Assembly (NCBI RefSeq): GCF_006965485.1
Contig: NZ_CP041360.1
Span: 5,312,501 to 5,376,500, forward strand
Length of the DNA: 64,000 bases
Direction of reading: 5' to 3'
Origin: Spirosoma sp. KCTC 42546
GTDB lineage: Bacteria; Bacteroidota; Bacteroidia; Cytophagales; Spirosomataceae
Shown here in pieces: positions 35,930 to 45,012 of the stretch (position 1 is its first letter; every line of letters starts with the position of its first letter). A program made the position numbers and the translations under genes. The notes beneath the pieces are model-generated. The model was given only the letters and a program-made list of their open reading frames with translations, was not told the DNA's origin and did no database searches.

Positions 35930-36715
35930 ATGCAGACACTCGTCATTCTTGCTCAGAGCCAGGACACAATCGCTTTGGCTTTAGCTAACTATATCCGGCA
36001 GCAGAGCCAGTTACGGGTTGAGTTTGTCACCGATCTGGACCTGATTACGGCACCCGACTGGCAGATTTCGCTCTCGACGGCAACTTCTGAGTGGCGCATT
36101 GTCCTGGCCGATGGGCGGGTATTGTCATCTGATACGGTCGATACGGTGTATTCGCGCCTATCGTACCTGCAATCAGCCGCTTTTCGCCATCAGGCAGACA
36201 CGGACTATGCTCAGGCAGAATGGCACGCTATGATAGCCGGGTGGCTTCGCCATCTGGGATCGGCACTGGTTGGCGCGCTACTCCCAACCTCACTAGCGGC
36301 CACTTCCGCCAATCCCTTACTACGACTCTACCAATTGGCGCAGGCCGGCCTACCCGTAACCAACTTATCGGTATCAACAATGGATCGGTCACTTTCTCAA
36401 CAGGGCCAGCTTGATAATCGGACGGGGAAATGGCAACAGGAGCCCCTTTCTATACAGTCCGACTCGGTGCTGGCAACGGGGAAAAGTCTGACGGGTTCAT
36501 TGGCAGGTAGGTTCAAGCCCGCTATTCATCAGTTACAGGCCGATCTTGGTTCCGACTTGCTTCAGGTCTACTTTATCCGTACAGTTCAGGGCGACTGGAA
36601 GGCAACCGATTACCAGACACAGGTTGCACTACGAACCCCGGATGAGTTATCGGCGCTGGCCCAGTACCTGATCTACTACGCCACGTCTACTACCCTTATT
36701 GACCATGTACTATGA
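35930..36715 (+). CDS. ATP-grasp-associated protein (pre-ATP-grasp-like)
   Basis: A 261-residue protein. The middle part (DTVDTVYSRLSYLQSAAFRH, YAQAEWHAMIAGWLRHLG, PTSLAATSANPLLRLYQLAQ, AGLPVTNLSVS) follows the plan of the pre-ATP-grasp and N-terminal portion of graspetide-type ligases such as MvdC/MvdD: an xxRL pair, an E-x-x-A helix, N-P and a lead into the ATP-binding fold. The C-terminal part (VYFIRTVQGDWKATDYQ) replaces the ATP-grasp core and lacks the usual catalytic F-E-V-N. It looks like a degenerate partner of the complete ligase encoded next, with which it overlaps by ATGA. The MvdC-like comparison is from memory and needs a profile search. Confidence 0.6.
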   Translation: MQTLVILAQSQDTIALALANYIRQQSQLRVEFVTDLDLITAPDWQISLSTATSEWRIVLADGRVLSSDTVDTVYSRLSYLQSAAFRHQADTDYAQAEWHAMIAGWLRHLGSALVGALLPTSLAATSANPLLRLYQLAQAGLPVTNLSVSTMDRSLSQQGQLDNRTGKWQQEPLSIQSDSVLATGKSLTGSLAGRFKPAIHQLQADLGSDLLQVYFIRTVQGDWKATDYQTQVALRTPDELSALAQYLIYYATSTTLIDHVL

Positions 36716-37653
36716 TTCTCATTGCGGGTATTGTCTCCGAAGATCCTACGGCGCAGGTTATTGAAAGCGCAGAAGCCTTAGGCATTGATTTTGCCGTGTT
36801 CAACCAGCGGGATGCGGGTCATTATGAATTGCACACTAGTCTAACGAACAATTGTCTCAAGGCTGATTTATGCATTGCCGGACAGTGGATCGACCTGATG
36901 GCACTCGATGGGATTTATGTACGCATGATGCCACCGGAAACCTTCCCCGATACGTATGTTAACGGTACACGTCATTCGCTCACGCCCGATATGAAGCAGC
37001 GACGTTTTTTTATCAATACCGTGTTCAGCCAGCTTACGGACTTTCTGCCGGTGCGGGTCATGAATCGACCCGAAGCGATGGGCTCGAATTTTTCAAAACC
37101 CTATCAGCTCGCAACAATTCGAGAGATAGGCTTGGGAGTTCCAGCTACTCTGATAACCAATCAGCCAGCCGCCGTTAACGCGTTTGAAGAAGAACAGGGT
37201 TCCCTAATTTTTAAGTCGATCAGTTCGACCCGGTCAATTGTAAAAGTACTCGACGCAAGCTATCGGACCCGCCTGAACCATCTGTCGGCATTACCAACAC
37301 AGTTTCAGGCCTGCCTGCAAGGGCACAATATTCGGGTGCATGTTGTGGGTGATCAGCTTTTTTCAGCTCATATCAGCAGCACAAACGTTGACTATCGGTA
37401 TGCTCATTCAGCCGGAGGGCAAACAACGATGTATCCGGTTGAGTTACCTGAACGTGTGCAAAAACAGTGCTTTGCACTATCGAAACAACTAAATTTACCA
37501 CTGTGTGGAATTGATCTTTTCCAGACCGATTCAGGTGAATACTATTGTTTTGAAGTCAATCCGTCGCCCGGTTATACTTATTTTCAACATGAGGCCGGGT
37601 TACCTATTTCAGATGCTATTGTGCGTTACCTTTCTACGGGTACTGCCCGGTAA
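36712..37653 (+). CDS. ATP-grasp ligase (RimK/MvdD-like)
   Basis: A 313-residue ATP-grasp protein. A pre-ATP-grasp region (LMALDGIYVRMMPPETFPDT) is followed by NRPEAMGSNFSKPYQLATIR, GLGVPATLITNQP, the lysine-bearing GSLIFKSISSTRSIV, RVHVVGDQL, and the C-terminal metal/ATP motif FEVNPSPGYTY. This order matches RimK-like and graspetide ligases, which join amino acids or make omega-ester or amide links in peptides using ATP. It overlaps the preceding gene by ATGA and is followed after 5 bases by the 98-residue protein. The actual substrate is unknown; no classical short precursor peptide is evident. Confidence 0.85.
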   Translation: MILIAGIVSEDPTAQVIESAEALGIDFAVFNQRDAGHYELHTSLTNNCLKADLCIAGQWIDLMALDGIYVRMMPPETFPDTYVNGTRHSLTPDMKQRRFFINTVFSQLTDFLPVRVMNRPEAMGSNFSKPYQLATIREIGLGVPATLITNQPAAVNAFEEEQGSLIFKSISSTRSIVKVLDASYRTRLNHLSALPTQFQACLQGHNIRVHVVGDQLFSAHISSTNVDYRYAHSAGGQTTMYPVELPERVQKQCFALSKQLNLPLCGIDLFQTDSGEYYCFEVNPSPGYTYFQHEAGLPISDAIVRYLSTGTAR

Positions 37654-37658
37654 AGTCT

Positions 37659-37955
37659 ATGCAAATCATCGAAAACTGGACACGCGTCCGGGGTATTATC
37701 AAGACCTTTTCTGCCGAAAGTGATACGGATAATTTCGGCGAAATGGCCCTGTCCATTCAACAAACGAGTAGCCTTGAAGGGATTGCGGATCTCATTTCGC
37801 CTAAAGCACTTACCAAAGCTCGGATCTATGTACCAACAGCCGATCTGGCAGACACTACGATTACACCTGGGCAGGCGGTTGAGCTTATTCTGCACATAAC
37901 AGCCAGTGGCCGATTGTATGCCCAGCCAGGAAGCCTCCACGTACTGAATGAATGA
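37659..37955 (+). CDS. small partner protein of the ATP-grasp cassette, unknown
   Basis: A 98-residue protein without signal peptide. It begins MQIIENWTRVRGIIKTF, has a polar middle (ESDTDNFGEMALSIQQTSSL), and ends with strands (ARIYVPTADL, AVELILHITASG, LYAQPGSLHVLN). I know no family for it. The 5-base spacing from the ATP-grasp gene makes it part of that operon, so it may be a recognition or scaffold element, or the substrate. Confidence 0.65.
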   Translation: MQIIENWTRVRGIIKTFSAESDTDNFGEMALSIQQTSSLEGIADLISPKALTKARIYVPTADLADTTITPGQAVELILHITASGRLYAQPGSLHVLNE

Positions 37956-38064
37956 TGTGTTTGCTCCTACCCTATTGCCTTTTAATACTACGCCCTTGTA
38001 ACGGGTAGGAATGCGGCCTTCACTGGCTTTGGCCAATAGATACTATACTTCTGGTTCTCTTTGC

Positions 38065-38895
38065 ATGCTTTCACGTCGAAATTTTCTTGTCGCAGCCGGG
38101 TCACTGGCAGCCGGACTCCCCTTTAGCTCTGCCCAGGCCCTGGGTAATTACCCGATTGGTATTCAGCTCTACACCGTTCGGGAGTGGATGAATCAGGACC
38201 CCGTTGGAACGCTCAAACAATTAGCTGCCATTGGCTATACCTTACTCGAATCCTACCAGGGCGACAAAGGCATATATTTTGGTCTGAAACCCGCTGAGTT
38301 TACCAAAATAGCCCATGATCTGGGAATGACGCTTTTTGCCAGTCACTTTAACCTGGGTAAAACGGCCGAAACCTCGATCACACAAGCCGCCGAAGTAGGA
38401 CTCAAGTACATGATCGTTCCGTATAACAAACTGACTGATCTGGAAACAACCAAGCGGGCGGTGGATGAATATACCCGGTTAGGTGAGTTATGCAAAAAAC
38501 ACGGCGTTCAGTTCGGCTATCATAATCATGGGTACGACTTTGAAACCTTCGATGGCGTTGTACCCTATGAGTTGTTTCTGAAACAGATTGATCCCAAGCT
38601 GATGATCATGGAGATGGAGCTCTACTGGTTTGCCCGTATGAATATTGACCCTCTGACGTACATTCAGAACTATCCGGGTCGTTTTCCCATCTGGCATGTC
38701 AAGGATATGGACAAGCAGGACCGTACGGCCAATACAGAGGTTGGAAAAGGAAGTATTGATTATAAACGACTCTTTAAACACGCTAAACAAGCGGGCTTAC
38801 AGTACTCCATCGTGGAACAGGATGGCCATTTCCACCCCTCAGTATGGCCTAGTTTAACCACTAGTTTTGGCGCAACAAAAGTCCTGGGTCGATAA
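38065..38895 (+). CDS. secreted sugar phosphate isomerase/epimerase-like TIM barrel
   Basis: A 276-residue protein from ATG 38065. The N-terminus SRRNFLVAAGSLAAGLPFS is a Tat-like signal peptide, so export in folded form is likely. The body is an AP-endonuclease-2/xylose-isomerase-type barrel: YPIGIQLYTVREWM, FGYHNHGYDFETF, LMIMEMELYW with the metal-binding Glu, FPIWHVKDMD, GSIDYKRLFKHA and YSIVEQDGH. Family members isomerise or epimerise sugars or sugar acids. It is 110 bases from the ATP-grasp cassette and probably independent. Confidence 0.85.
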   Translation: MLSRRNFLVAAGSLAAGLPFSSAQALGNYPIGIQLYTVREWMNQDPVGTLKQLAAIGYTLLESYQGDKGIYFGLKPAEFTKIAHDLGMTLFASHFNLGKTAETSITQAAEVGLKYMIVPYNKLTDLETTKRAVDEYTRLGELCKKHGVQFGYHNHGYDFETFDGVVPYELFLKQIDPKLMIMEMELYWFARMNIDPLTYIQNYPGRFPIWHVKDMDKQDRTANTEVGKGSIDYKRLFKHAKQAGLQYSIVEQDGHFHPSVWPSLTTSFGATKVLGR

Positions 38896-38995
38896 ACCGT
38901 ATGTTACATGTTACAGGTAGGGTTGACAGTCATTTATCCCCTTTTCTACGTAAAAATCGTTTAGGTAATCGTCCCATTGAATTCTATAGTTGCCC

Positions 38996-39475
38996 TCAAT
39001 AGGTGGTTGGATTGTTCCATAAGCGCTGATTCAGAATCAGATCTTGACTACCCAAAATAGTTATGTCCTGATATAGGCGGTGTTTGGGATGCAATAGCAC
39101 ATTGTGAGAGATATCCATAACCGCTGACGGTACGCCTATTCCCAGGTCAAGTGGACTTTGCAGCCACTCCGCAAAAATTGACTGCGTTAAGGGTAAAGCC
39201 GTTGGATAAGCCCACTCATCGGGCAACAATTCAGGATATATCCATCGGACCTCACCGTCTGGAATTTGTAACGTGAAGATGCGCAAGGCAGGAAGCTGGT
39301 CATAGGGTATTTTAGGGAAATGAACTAACGTTTCCAGCAACGCTAAAGCTGGTGAAGTAGCTGTATAGAGAATACCTATACCCGATGGATTCCAACGTCC
39401 ACCGGCCATCTCGGCCCCAATCACCGATAACGGATCATGCCAATAAGGCTCTTTTAAAATGCGATAGACTTTCAC
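38996..39475 (-). CDS. RES domain toxin
   Basis: A 159-residue RES-domain protein. Arg5 in VYRI, GGRWNPSGIGILYTATS and the Ser/Glu pair in ALALLETLVH match the conserved active-site pattern of NAD-degrading RES toxins (RES for arginine, glutamate, serine). It follows the Xre-type antitoxin by 24 bases on the same strand, the usual order for this type II toxin-antitoxin family. It probably depletes NAD+ when free. All signature residues are present, so the toxin looks active. Confidence 0.88.
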   Translation of the reverse strand: MKVYRILKEPYWHDPLSVIGAEMAGGRWNPSGIGILYTATSPALALLETLVHFPKIPYDQLPALRIFTLQIPDGEVRWIYPELLPDEWAYPTALPLTQSIFAEWLQSPLDLGIGVPSAVMDISHNVLLHPKHRLYQDITILGSQDLILNQRLWNNPTTY

Positions 39476-39499
39476 ACCAATTCCTTGTTGCTACCGGAC

Positions 39500-40075
39500 T
39501 TAGCTAAATACCCCGGACTCGATGCGGGTAAAGACATTATCAACCAGTTTACACCCAGTCACCGTATCCAGTAACGATAAAGGAGTCGGATAAGGCGGCA
39601 TAGATTCTCTGGCAACTACGCCAGGATTGGCCAATCGCTCCCGACGGGCCTGCGCGGCCGCCGACAGGTCGGTGGGCGCTTGCTTCGTACCCATCTCGGC
39701 CATGGGGCGGGGGACATAGTCTGTTACAGGGGGAGCAAAACCTACCTCAGGCGTTGCCAACTCAGCTAAGGGTGTACGAAGCCAGTTGTAAAATCCCTCC
39801 CGGTGCCCATCAAAGATAGCCAGTCCGTGCTGAAATAATTTCTCCAGCAATAATAGCCGTTCAGAAAGTGGAACGGATAATTCCCCTTGATGATGATTAT
39901 ATAAATTTCGTTCGGTGATCCCCAAAACAAGCGCCATCTGCTTTTTGGTTAAACCTCCTAATAGGGCTACTTCGTCGACCCGGCTACGGGGTAACTTCTG
40001 ACGAGCCTGTAGAATTAGATCAGTGGTTGAAAAGCCCCAGCCAAGACCAGACTGCTTTATGGATGGCGTCACCAT
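39500..40075 (-). CDS. Xre/MbcA/ParS-type antitoxin with an inserted linker
   Basis: A 191-residue antitoxin for the RES toxin. The N-terminal half (about 33-70: VALLGGLTKKQMALVLGITE, RNLYNHHQGE) is the helical Xre-like domain; the C-terminal segment TPLSLLDTVTGCKLVDN, RIESGVF is the toxin-binding DUF2384 motif. Between WLRT (about residue 100) and TPLSLLDT (about 164) lies a proline/alanine-rich stretch of some 60 residues that ordinary family members lack; they run from W-L-x-x directly into T-P-L-S-L-L-D. It probably represses its own promoter. Confidence 0.85.
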   Translation of the reverse strand: MVTPSIKQSGLGWGFSTTDLILQARQKLPRSRVDEVALLGGLTKKQMALVLGITERNLYNHHQGELSVPLSERLLLLEKLFQHGLAIFDGHREGFYNWLRTPLAELATPEVGFAPPVTDYVPRPMAEMGTKQAPTDLSAAAQARRERLANPGVVARESMPPYPTPLSLLDTVTGCKLVDNVFTRIESGVFS

Positions 40076-40631
40076 AGTTCTATGAAGTTTTGCATGAATA
40101 TAACTGAATTATTTCAAAATAAATTTCAGGAGACCTTAGTCCGCAAGAACTTCATTAGAAATCCAGGTAGTAATTTCTGGCGCGTATACTACGAAATAGA
40201 GTTGACAGGTATAAACTGAATTCAGGGCGTAAATACCCGCTCTCCTGCTCAGAAATCGTCCACTTAAACGTCCCAATAAAATCAGGACAAAACAGGGTCA
40301 ATCTAACTCGTTTGTCCTAACACATTGGTTCCTCTAGCTGTACATCTGATTAATCAATCCAAAAACAGGACGATCATAAAATTAGGGGGGCACCTACCAG
40401 CTGCAAGACAAAAACCGGTCGGGTAGGAATAATGATATTCGGACTTTAAATACGATAAAGCCGGAGACCGTGAGCTTGCTGAGCAACGAAAAACCAGCCG
40501 AGATTCTTCTTGTCGAGGCATAAACGATCCGATTGAACGCAGATGAAAATCAAGCGATAACACTAAAAATCACCGCTAGCAACGGGACGGTAACTGGCTT
40601 ACATCAAATCATACTTATAACGAAGTAACAA
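40076..40631. other. intergenic stretch without a supported gene
   Basis: About 560 bases between the divergent toxin-antitoxin pair and the VOC gene. Frames of up to 69 codons show no domain pattern. The antitoxin promoter must lie in its left part. Confidence 0.4.
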
Positions 40632-40661
40632 ATGATTCTTTTCAAGAAGAACAAGACTAAG

Positions 40662-41180
40662 ATGTCTTTTTATAAATGTGTCAAAATAACACTAATGGTA
40701 CTTGGGGGTGCACTGAGTGCTCTGGGGCAATCCAATTTTGCCAGCAAAACAATTGGCGTAGGGGTTGTTGTCGCCGACCTCGAACGCTCGCTTGACTTTT
40801 ACGTGAATGGCATCGGTATGGTCAAAACTGGCAGCTTTACCATCAATGAAGAGTTTGGCAAACGTTCCGGCCTGACCAATGGTGTAGCCACGAACGTAAC
40901 CATCCTGAAGCTCGAAAACAGCCCGGAAGCCACCGACTGGAAATTGATGAGTTTGGGAAGTAAACCAGCGCATCCGAAGCCCAAACATATTCAAGATGAC
41001 ACGGGCATGCAGTATATCACCATTCAGGTGAAAGCTCTGCAACCCATCATCGACCGGCTTACGCAACTGAAGGTGCCGTTTCTGGGTAGCACCCCCACAC
41101 CCCTGAATGCCAAAGCGCACTTTGTTTTTGTGCAGGATCCCGACGGTACGTTCATCGAGTTAATTGGTCCGCTTCAATAA
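40662..41180 (+). CDS. VOC superfamily (glyoxalase-like) protein, exported
   Basis: About 172 residues from ATG 40662; ATG 40632 would add ten. The N-terminus CVKITLMVLGGALSALGQ looks like a signal peptide cut after GQ, so the protein is probably periplasmic. The body has the VOC fold: GVGVVVADLERSLDFYVNGI, then MQYITIQVKALQPIIDRLTQ, VFVQDPDGTFIELIGP with the metal-binding Glu. VOC proteins include glyoxalases, dioxygenases and resistance proteins; the reaction here is unknown. Confidence 0.85.
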   Translation: MSFYKCVKITLMVLGGALSALGQSNFASKTIGVGVVVADLERSLDFYVNGIGMVKTGSFTINEEFGKRSGLTNGVATNVTILKLENSPEATDWKLMSLGSKPAHPKPKHIQDDTGMQYITIQVKALQPIIDRLTQLKVPFLGSTPTPLNAKAHFVFVQDPDGTFIELIGPLQ

Positions 41181-41736
41181 TTTTGAAAACTTGATTCTAA
41201 CGGCGACGCTCTTTGCCGAAGGCAGCCCCCGCTTATTCTTGTTCTCGCTCTTTATGTTCAGAGGAAAAACAAGCACTTTCAATTTGGTCTGCTAGCGAGT
41301 GTGCTGCTGTTCAGGTGCGTTGCATGGATGGGGTAGCTAACTCAGTTGGAATACCAATCGGATACTGTTCTAAACATCCTATCTCAACTATCTCTCAATA
41401 GGATACGAATCTGTTTCTACCATGAGCTGCGGTCTCGCTCTGGCGTACCGGTCGCTACGGTATGTTATCAGAAAAAGAGCCGTATAGCGAAGCCGTGACT
41501 ACTCCTGTGGCTAGGCGCAATCGATAGCTTGAGGGTAGTACGAAATTATCTAAAAACTGCAATAGCAATTGGTGCTATTCTCCGCGGTTTTTCTAAACAA
41601 TAACCTTAAACAAGTGTTACCCTATAGACCGAATAACGGTTTTTCGTATACGTTTCCTTAGCCTGGTTGCCCAGTTGGGATCATTTCCTCCGGACGGACC
41701 GCTCCTGCCGGACGTAGAGATCTTACCTGCTCAACC
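41181..41736. other. intergenic stretch without a supported gene
   Basis: About 550 bases between the VOC gene and the next small frame. A 62-codon frame at 41213 lacks coding character. I see no promoter or hairpin I would defend. Confidence 0.35.
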
Positions 41737-41907
41737 ATGATATCTTTTACCCATTCAGAGTCAGCTCTGCTAGGCCGACTCGCTTCCTTTCTGGTCGCCC
41801 AATGCCAAGCGCTGCTGACAAACTGGCGAACCGCTTGGGTTTACTATACTATCCAGCAAAAAGTAGCAAGTTTATTCCCGCGGTTAACGAAAAAGCGAAC
41901 ACGTTGA
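41737..41907 (+). CDS. possible 56-residue protein
   Basis: ATG 41737 begins MISFTHSESALLGRLASFLV followed by AQCQALLTNWRTAWVYYTIQ and a basic end (PRLTKKRTR), with TGA at 41905. It is helical and basic, with no known domain, and ends 38 bases before the UvrA2-type gene. It may be a genuine short leader gene or chance. I list it with low confidence. Confidence 0.3.
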   Translation: MISFTHSESALLGRLASFLVAQCQALLTNWRTAWVYYTIQQKVASLFPRLTKKRTR

Positions 41908-41944
41908 TAGTTTATAGCAACCTCGCCAAGTAGCTTCTTTTCCC

Positions 41945-44602
41945 ATGGCTCGACGAACAAACGCCAACGACCAGGACGATAAAACAACATCCGGATTTGT
42001 CCGCGTGCGGGGGGCTCGTGAGCACAACCTCAAAAATATCGACGTCTCCATACCACGCAATCAGCTGGTGGTTTTCAGCGGTGTTTCTGGCTCGGGCAAG
42101 TCGTCCCTGGCTTTCGGCACCCTCTATGCCGAAGCACAGCGACGCTATCTTGAATCGGTTTCCCCCTATGCCAGACGGCTCATCGATCAGGTCGGCGTGC
42201 CGGATGTCGATGCCATTGACGGCCTGCCACCCGCCGTTGCCCTCCAGCAGCAACGCGGCACGCCCAATGCCCGCTCAACGGTAGGTAGTCTGACGACACT
42301 CTCGAGCCTGGTGCGTATGCTCTACTCGCGCGTGGGTACGTACCCCCCCCGGCAGACGATGCTCTATGCTGAGGATTTTTCCTTCAACACCCCCCAGGGG
42401 GCTTGTCCCCGTTGTCATGGCATGGGCCGCGTGCATACCATGACCGAAGCGTCGATGGTTCCCGATCCGTCGCTGACCATTCGCCAGCGGGCCATTGCTG
42501 CTTGGCCCACGGCCTGGGGCGGTCAGAACCTGCGCGATATTTTAGTCTCGCTGGGCTATGACATCGACATACCCTGGAAAGACCTGCCCAAAAAAGACCG
42601 ACAGTGGATTCTCTTTACGGACGAGCAGCCGACGGTTCCCGTCTATGCGGGCCTCACCCCGGCCCAAACGCGTCAGGCTCAGCGACTGAAGATGGAACCG
42701 AGCTATCAGGGAACCTTCAGCAGCGCCAAACGAAATCTGGAGCACACGCTGGCCCATACCGACAGTGCCGCCATGCGCAAACGCGTGTTGCAGTTTATGA
42801 TCAGTAGCCCCTGCCCGGTATGCCAGGGCAAGCGCTTAAAGCCCGAGGCCCTTTCGGTTACCTTCGCCGGTTACGACATCGCTGATCTTTCGCATCTCTC
42901 CTTGGACCAACTAGCAGACGTCATCAAGCCTGCCGCGAATGGTGAGTTTGCCGCCGACAGGAATTCGTCAACGTCGCTGGTGAGTCGCCAGGCGGCCAAA
43001 GCTGCGCTGGATACTCGTGTGCAGGCCGGTGGCTCAGCGCACAAGGGTGCCCCTGATGTGCGCCGTACCGATGATCTCTCGCCGGAAAAGCGCATCGCTG
43101 CCGAGCGCCTGTGCGGTGATCTGCTGGATCGCCTGACAACGCTCATTGAGTTGGGCCTGGGTTATCTGTCGCTTGACCGCAGTACGCCCACCTGCTCATC
43201 CGGTGAGTTACAGCGGCTGCGGCTGGCCACCCAACTTTCCTCCCAGCTTTTTGGGGTCATCTATGTGCTGGACGAGCCGACAGCCGGGCTGCACCCGGCC
43301 GATGGCCACGCGCTCTTCGACGCCCTGGACAGGCTCAAAGCGTCGGGTAACTCGCTCTTCGTGGTCGAACATGACGTTGAGTTGATGCGCCGTGCCGATT
43401 GGCTCGTTGATGTTGGCCCTGAAGCAGGCAGCGCGGGCGGGCGCATTCTCTACAGTGGAGAACCACAAGGCCTTAGGCAGGTCAGCGAGTCCCGCACCCG
43501 GCCCTACCTGTTTGAGGAAACAGCCCGGCTGGCGCCCCCCAACCGTCCCCCTCAAGGCTGGCTACGTCTGGAAGGAGTCCGACGAAATAATCTTCAGGGG
43601 GTGACCGTTTCGTTTCCGTTGGGTTGCTTTACTGCCGTGACCGGTGTCTCGGGCTCGGGCAAATCCAGCCTGGTGAGCCAGTCTCTGCTGGATCTGGTGG
43701 CAGCGCATCTGGGAATGAGACGGGAAGAGGCTGAGGAAGATACGCTGGAAAATACCCCCACCGAAAAAACCATTGGTCAACTGGGGGGCAATGTCAAGGC
43801 CATCCAGCGCCTGATTGAGGTGGATCAAAAACCAATCGGACGAACCCCACGCTCCAACCTGGCCACCTATACCGGGCTTTTTGATCAGGTCCGCAAACTC
43901 TTTGCCGCCACACCGGAGGCCCGTCGGAGACACTTCGATGCCGGCCGTTTTTCCTTCAACGTCGCCAAAGGGCGGTGCCCAACCTGTGAGGGCGAAGGCC
44001 AGGTCAGCATCGAGCTGCTGTTCATGCCGAGCGTGTATGCCCCCTGTCCGACCTGTCATGGCACACGCTATAACGAAAAGACGCTGGAAATTAACTGGAA
44101 CGGCAAATCCATTGCGGATGTGCTGGGCATGACGGTTGAAGAAGCCTGCCTGTTTTTTGCTCAGGAAGCGTTGGTGTTGCGGTCCCTCGACACGCTACGG
44201 GATATTGGCCTGGGCTATCTCAAGCTTGGGCAAAGCGCGACCGAGCTTTCCGGCGGGGAGGCCCAGCGCATCAAGCTCTCCACCGAACTGCAACGCACGC
44301 AACGGGGCACCACCCTCTACGTGTTGGACGAGCCGACCACCGGCCTGCATCCGCGTGATGTCGACCGTCTTTTGGTTCAGCTGAACCGCCTGGTTGATGC
44401 GGGCAATACCGTTATCGTCGTCGAGCATGATATGCGTACGGTGGCCCAGTGTGATTGGGTTATCGACGTGGGACCCGGAGCGGGAAATCACGGCGGCACG
44501 ATCGTTGCGGCAGGCACACCCGCTGAGATTGCCGTGTGTCAGGCAAGCCACACGGCTCCTTTCCTGGCGAACATCCTGAAGCCAGAGCTAAGTCCCCCCT
44601 AA
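41945..44602 (+). CDS. UvrA2-type ABC ATPase (UvrA paralogue)
   Basis: An 885-residue double ABC ATPase of the UvrA family. First ATPase: GVSGSGKSSLAFGTLYAEAQ and, later, the signature TCSSGELQRLRLA with VLDEPTAGLHPAD; the LSGGE motif is degenerate (SSGE). Second ATPase: GVSGSGKSSLVSQ and ELSGGEAQRIKLS with VLDEPTTGLHPRD. Zinc-finger cysteine pairs CPRCHGMG, CPVCQGKR, CPTCEGEG and CPTCHG are present. The length (below the about 940 of housekeeping UvrA) and the missing UvrB-binding insert match UvrA2/DrrC proteins linked to damage tolerance or drug resistance. The gene is markedly richer in GC than its neighbours, suggesting horizontal transfer. Confidence 0.85.
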   Translation: MARRTNANDQDDKTTSGFVRVRGAREHNLKNIDVSIPRNQLVVFSGVSGSGKSSLAFGTLYAEAQRRYLESVSPYARRLIDQVGVPDVDAIDGLPPAVALQQQRGTPNARSTVGSLTTLSSLVRMLYSRVGTYPPRQTMLYAEDFSFNTPQGACPRCHGMGRVHTMTEASMVPDPSLTIRQRAIAAWPTAWGGQNLRDILVSLGYDIDIPWKDLPKKDRQWILFTDEQPTVPVYAGLTPAQTRQAQRLKMEPSYQGTFSSAKRNLEHTLAHTDSAAMRKRVLQFMISSPCPVCQGKRLKPEALSVTFAGYDIADLSHLSLDQLADVIKPAANGEFAADRNSSTSLVSRQAAKAALDTRVQAGGSAHKGAPDVRRTDDLSPEKRIAAERLCGDLLDRLTTLIELGLGYLSLDRSTPTCSSGELQRLRLATQLSSQLFGVIYVLDEPTAGLHPADGHALFDALDRLKASGNSLFVVEHDVELMRRADWLVDVGPEAGSAGGRILYSGEPQGLRQVSESRTRPYLFEETARLAPPNRPPQGWLRLEGVRRNNLQGVTVSFPLGCFTAVTGVSGSGKSSLVSQSLLDLVAAHLGMRREEAEEDTLENTPTEKTIGQLGGNVKAIQRLIEVDQKPIGRTPRSNLATYTGLFDQVRKLFAATPEARRRHFDAGRFSFNVAKGRCPTCEGEGQVSIELLFMPSVYAPCPTCHGTRYNEKTLEINWNGKSIADVLGMTVEEACLFFAQEALVLRSLDTLRDIGLGYLKLGQSATELSGGEAQRIKLSTELQRTQRGTTLYVLDEPTTGLHPRDVDRLLVQLNRLVDAGNTVIVVEHDMRTVAQCDWVIDVGPGAGNHGGTIVAAGTPAEIAVCQASHTAPFLANILKPELSPP

Positions 44603-44718
44603 TCAACGCCACAAGTCTATTTGCCTATCACGTGACTTAAATGTATTACAAAACGTAGGACCAAAGTCGTACGCTTGTTAACGATCAAACGCATTACAAA
44701 CCTTTAAACTCATATATC

Positions 44719-45012
44719 ATGGAAAAACTGTCATTACTGGCTCGCGTTCAAGCAAAACCTGGCCAAGAAGCTACTGTCGAGAACTTTCTCAAAGAAGCCG
44801 TGGGCATGGCTCAACTGGAAGAGGGCACCATTCGTTGGTATGCCTTCAAGATCAATGAGAATACGTTTGGCATTTTCGACACATTTGCCACCGAAGACGA
44901 CCGGCAAGCCCATCTGAACGGGGAGATTGCCAAGGCGTTGCTGGCCAATGCTGATGCGCTACTGAGTGCGCCCCCTGTGATTGAACACCTTGAATTACTT
45001 GCCGTTAAGTAA
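44719..45012 (+). CDS. antibiotic biosynthesis monooxygenase (ABM) family protein
   Basis: A 97-residue protein of the dimeric alpha/beta-barrel ABM family: SLLARVQAKPGQEATVENFL, EGTIRWYAFKINENTFGIFD and FATEDDRQAHLNGEIAKAL. Such proteins are cofactor-free quinol or polyketide monooxygenases or their relatives. The gene is alone, 116 bases past the UvrA2 gene and with normal composition, so it probably has its own promoter. Confidence 0.85.
   Translation: MEKLSLLARVQAKPGQEATVENFLKEAVGMAQLEEGTIRWYAFKINENTFGIFDTFATEDDRQAHLNGEIAKALLANADALLSAPPVIEHLELLAVK

Noticed and set aside
40354..40563. 69-codon minus frame near the antitoxin
   Set aside because: No domain pattern and lies in the presumed promoter region.
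41213..41401. 62-codon frame after the VOC gene
   Set aside because: Many Ser/Cys residues without order; no homologous pattern recognised.
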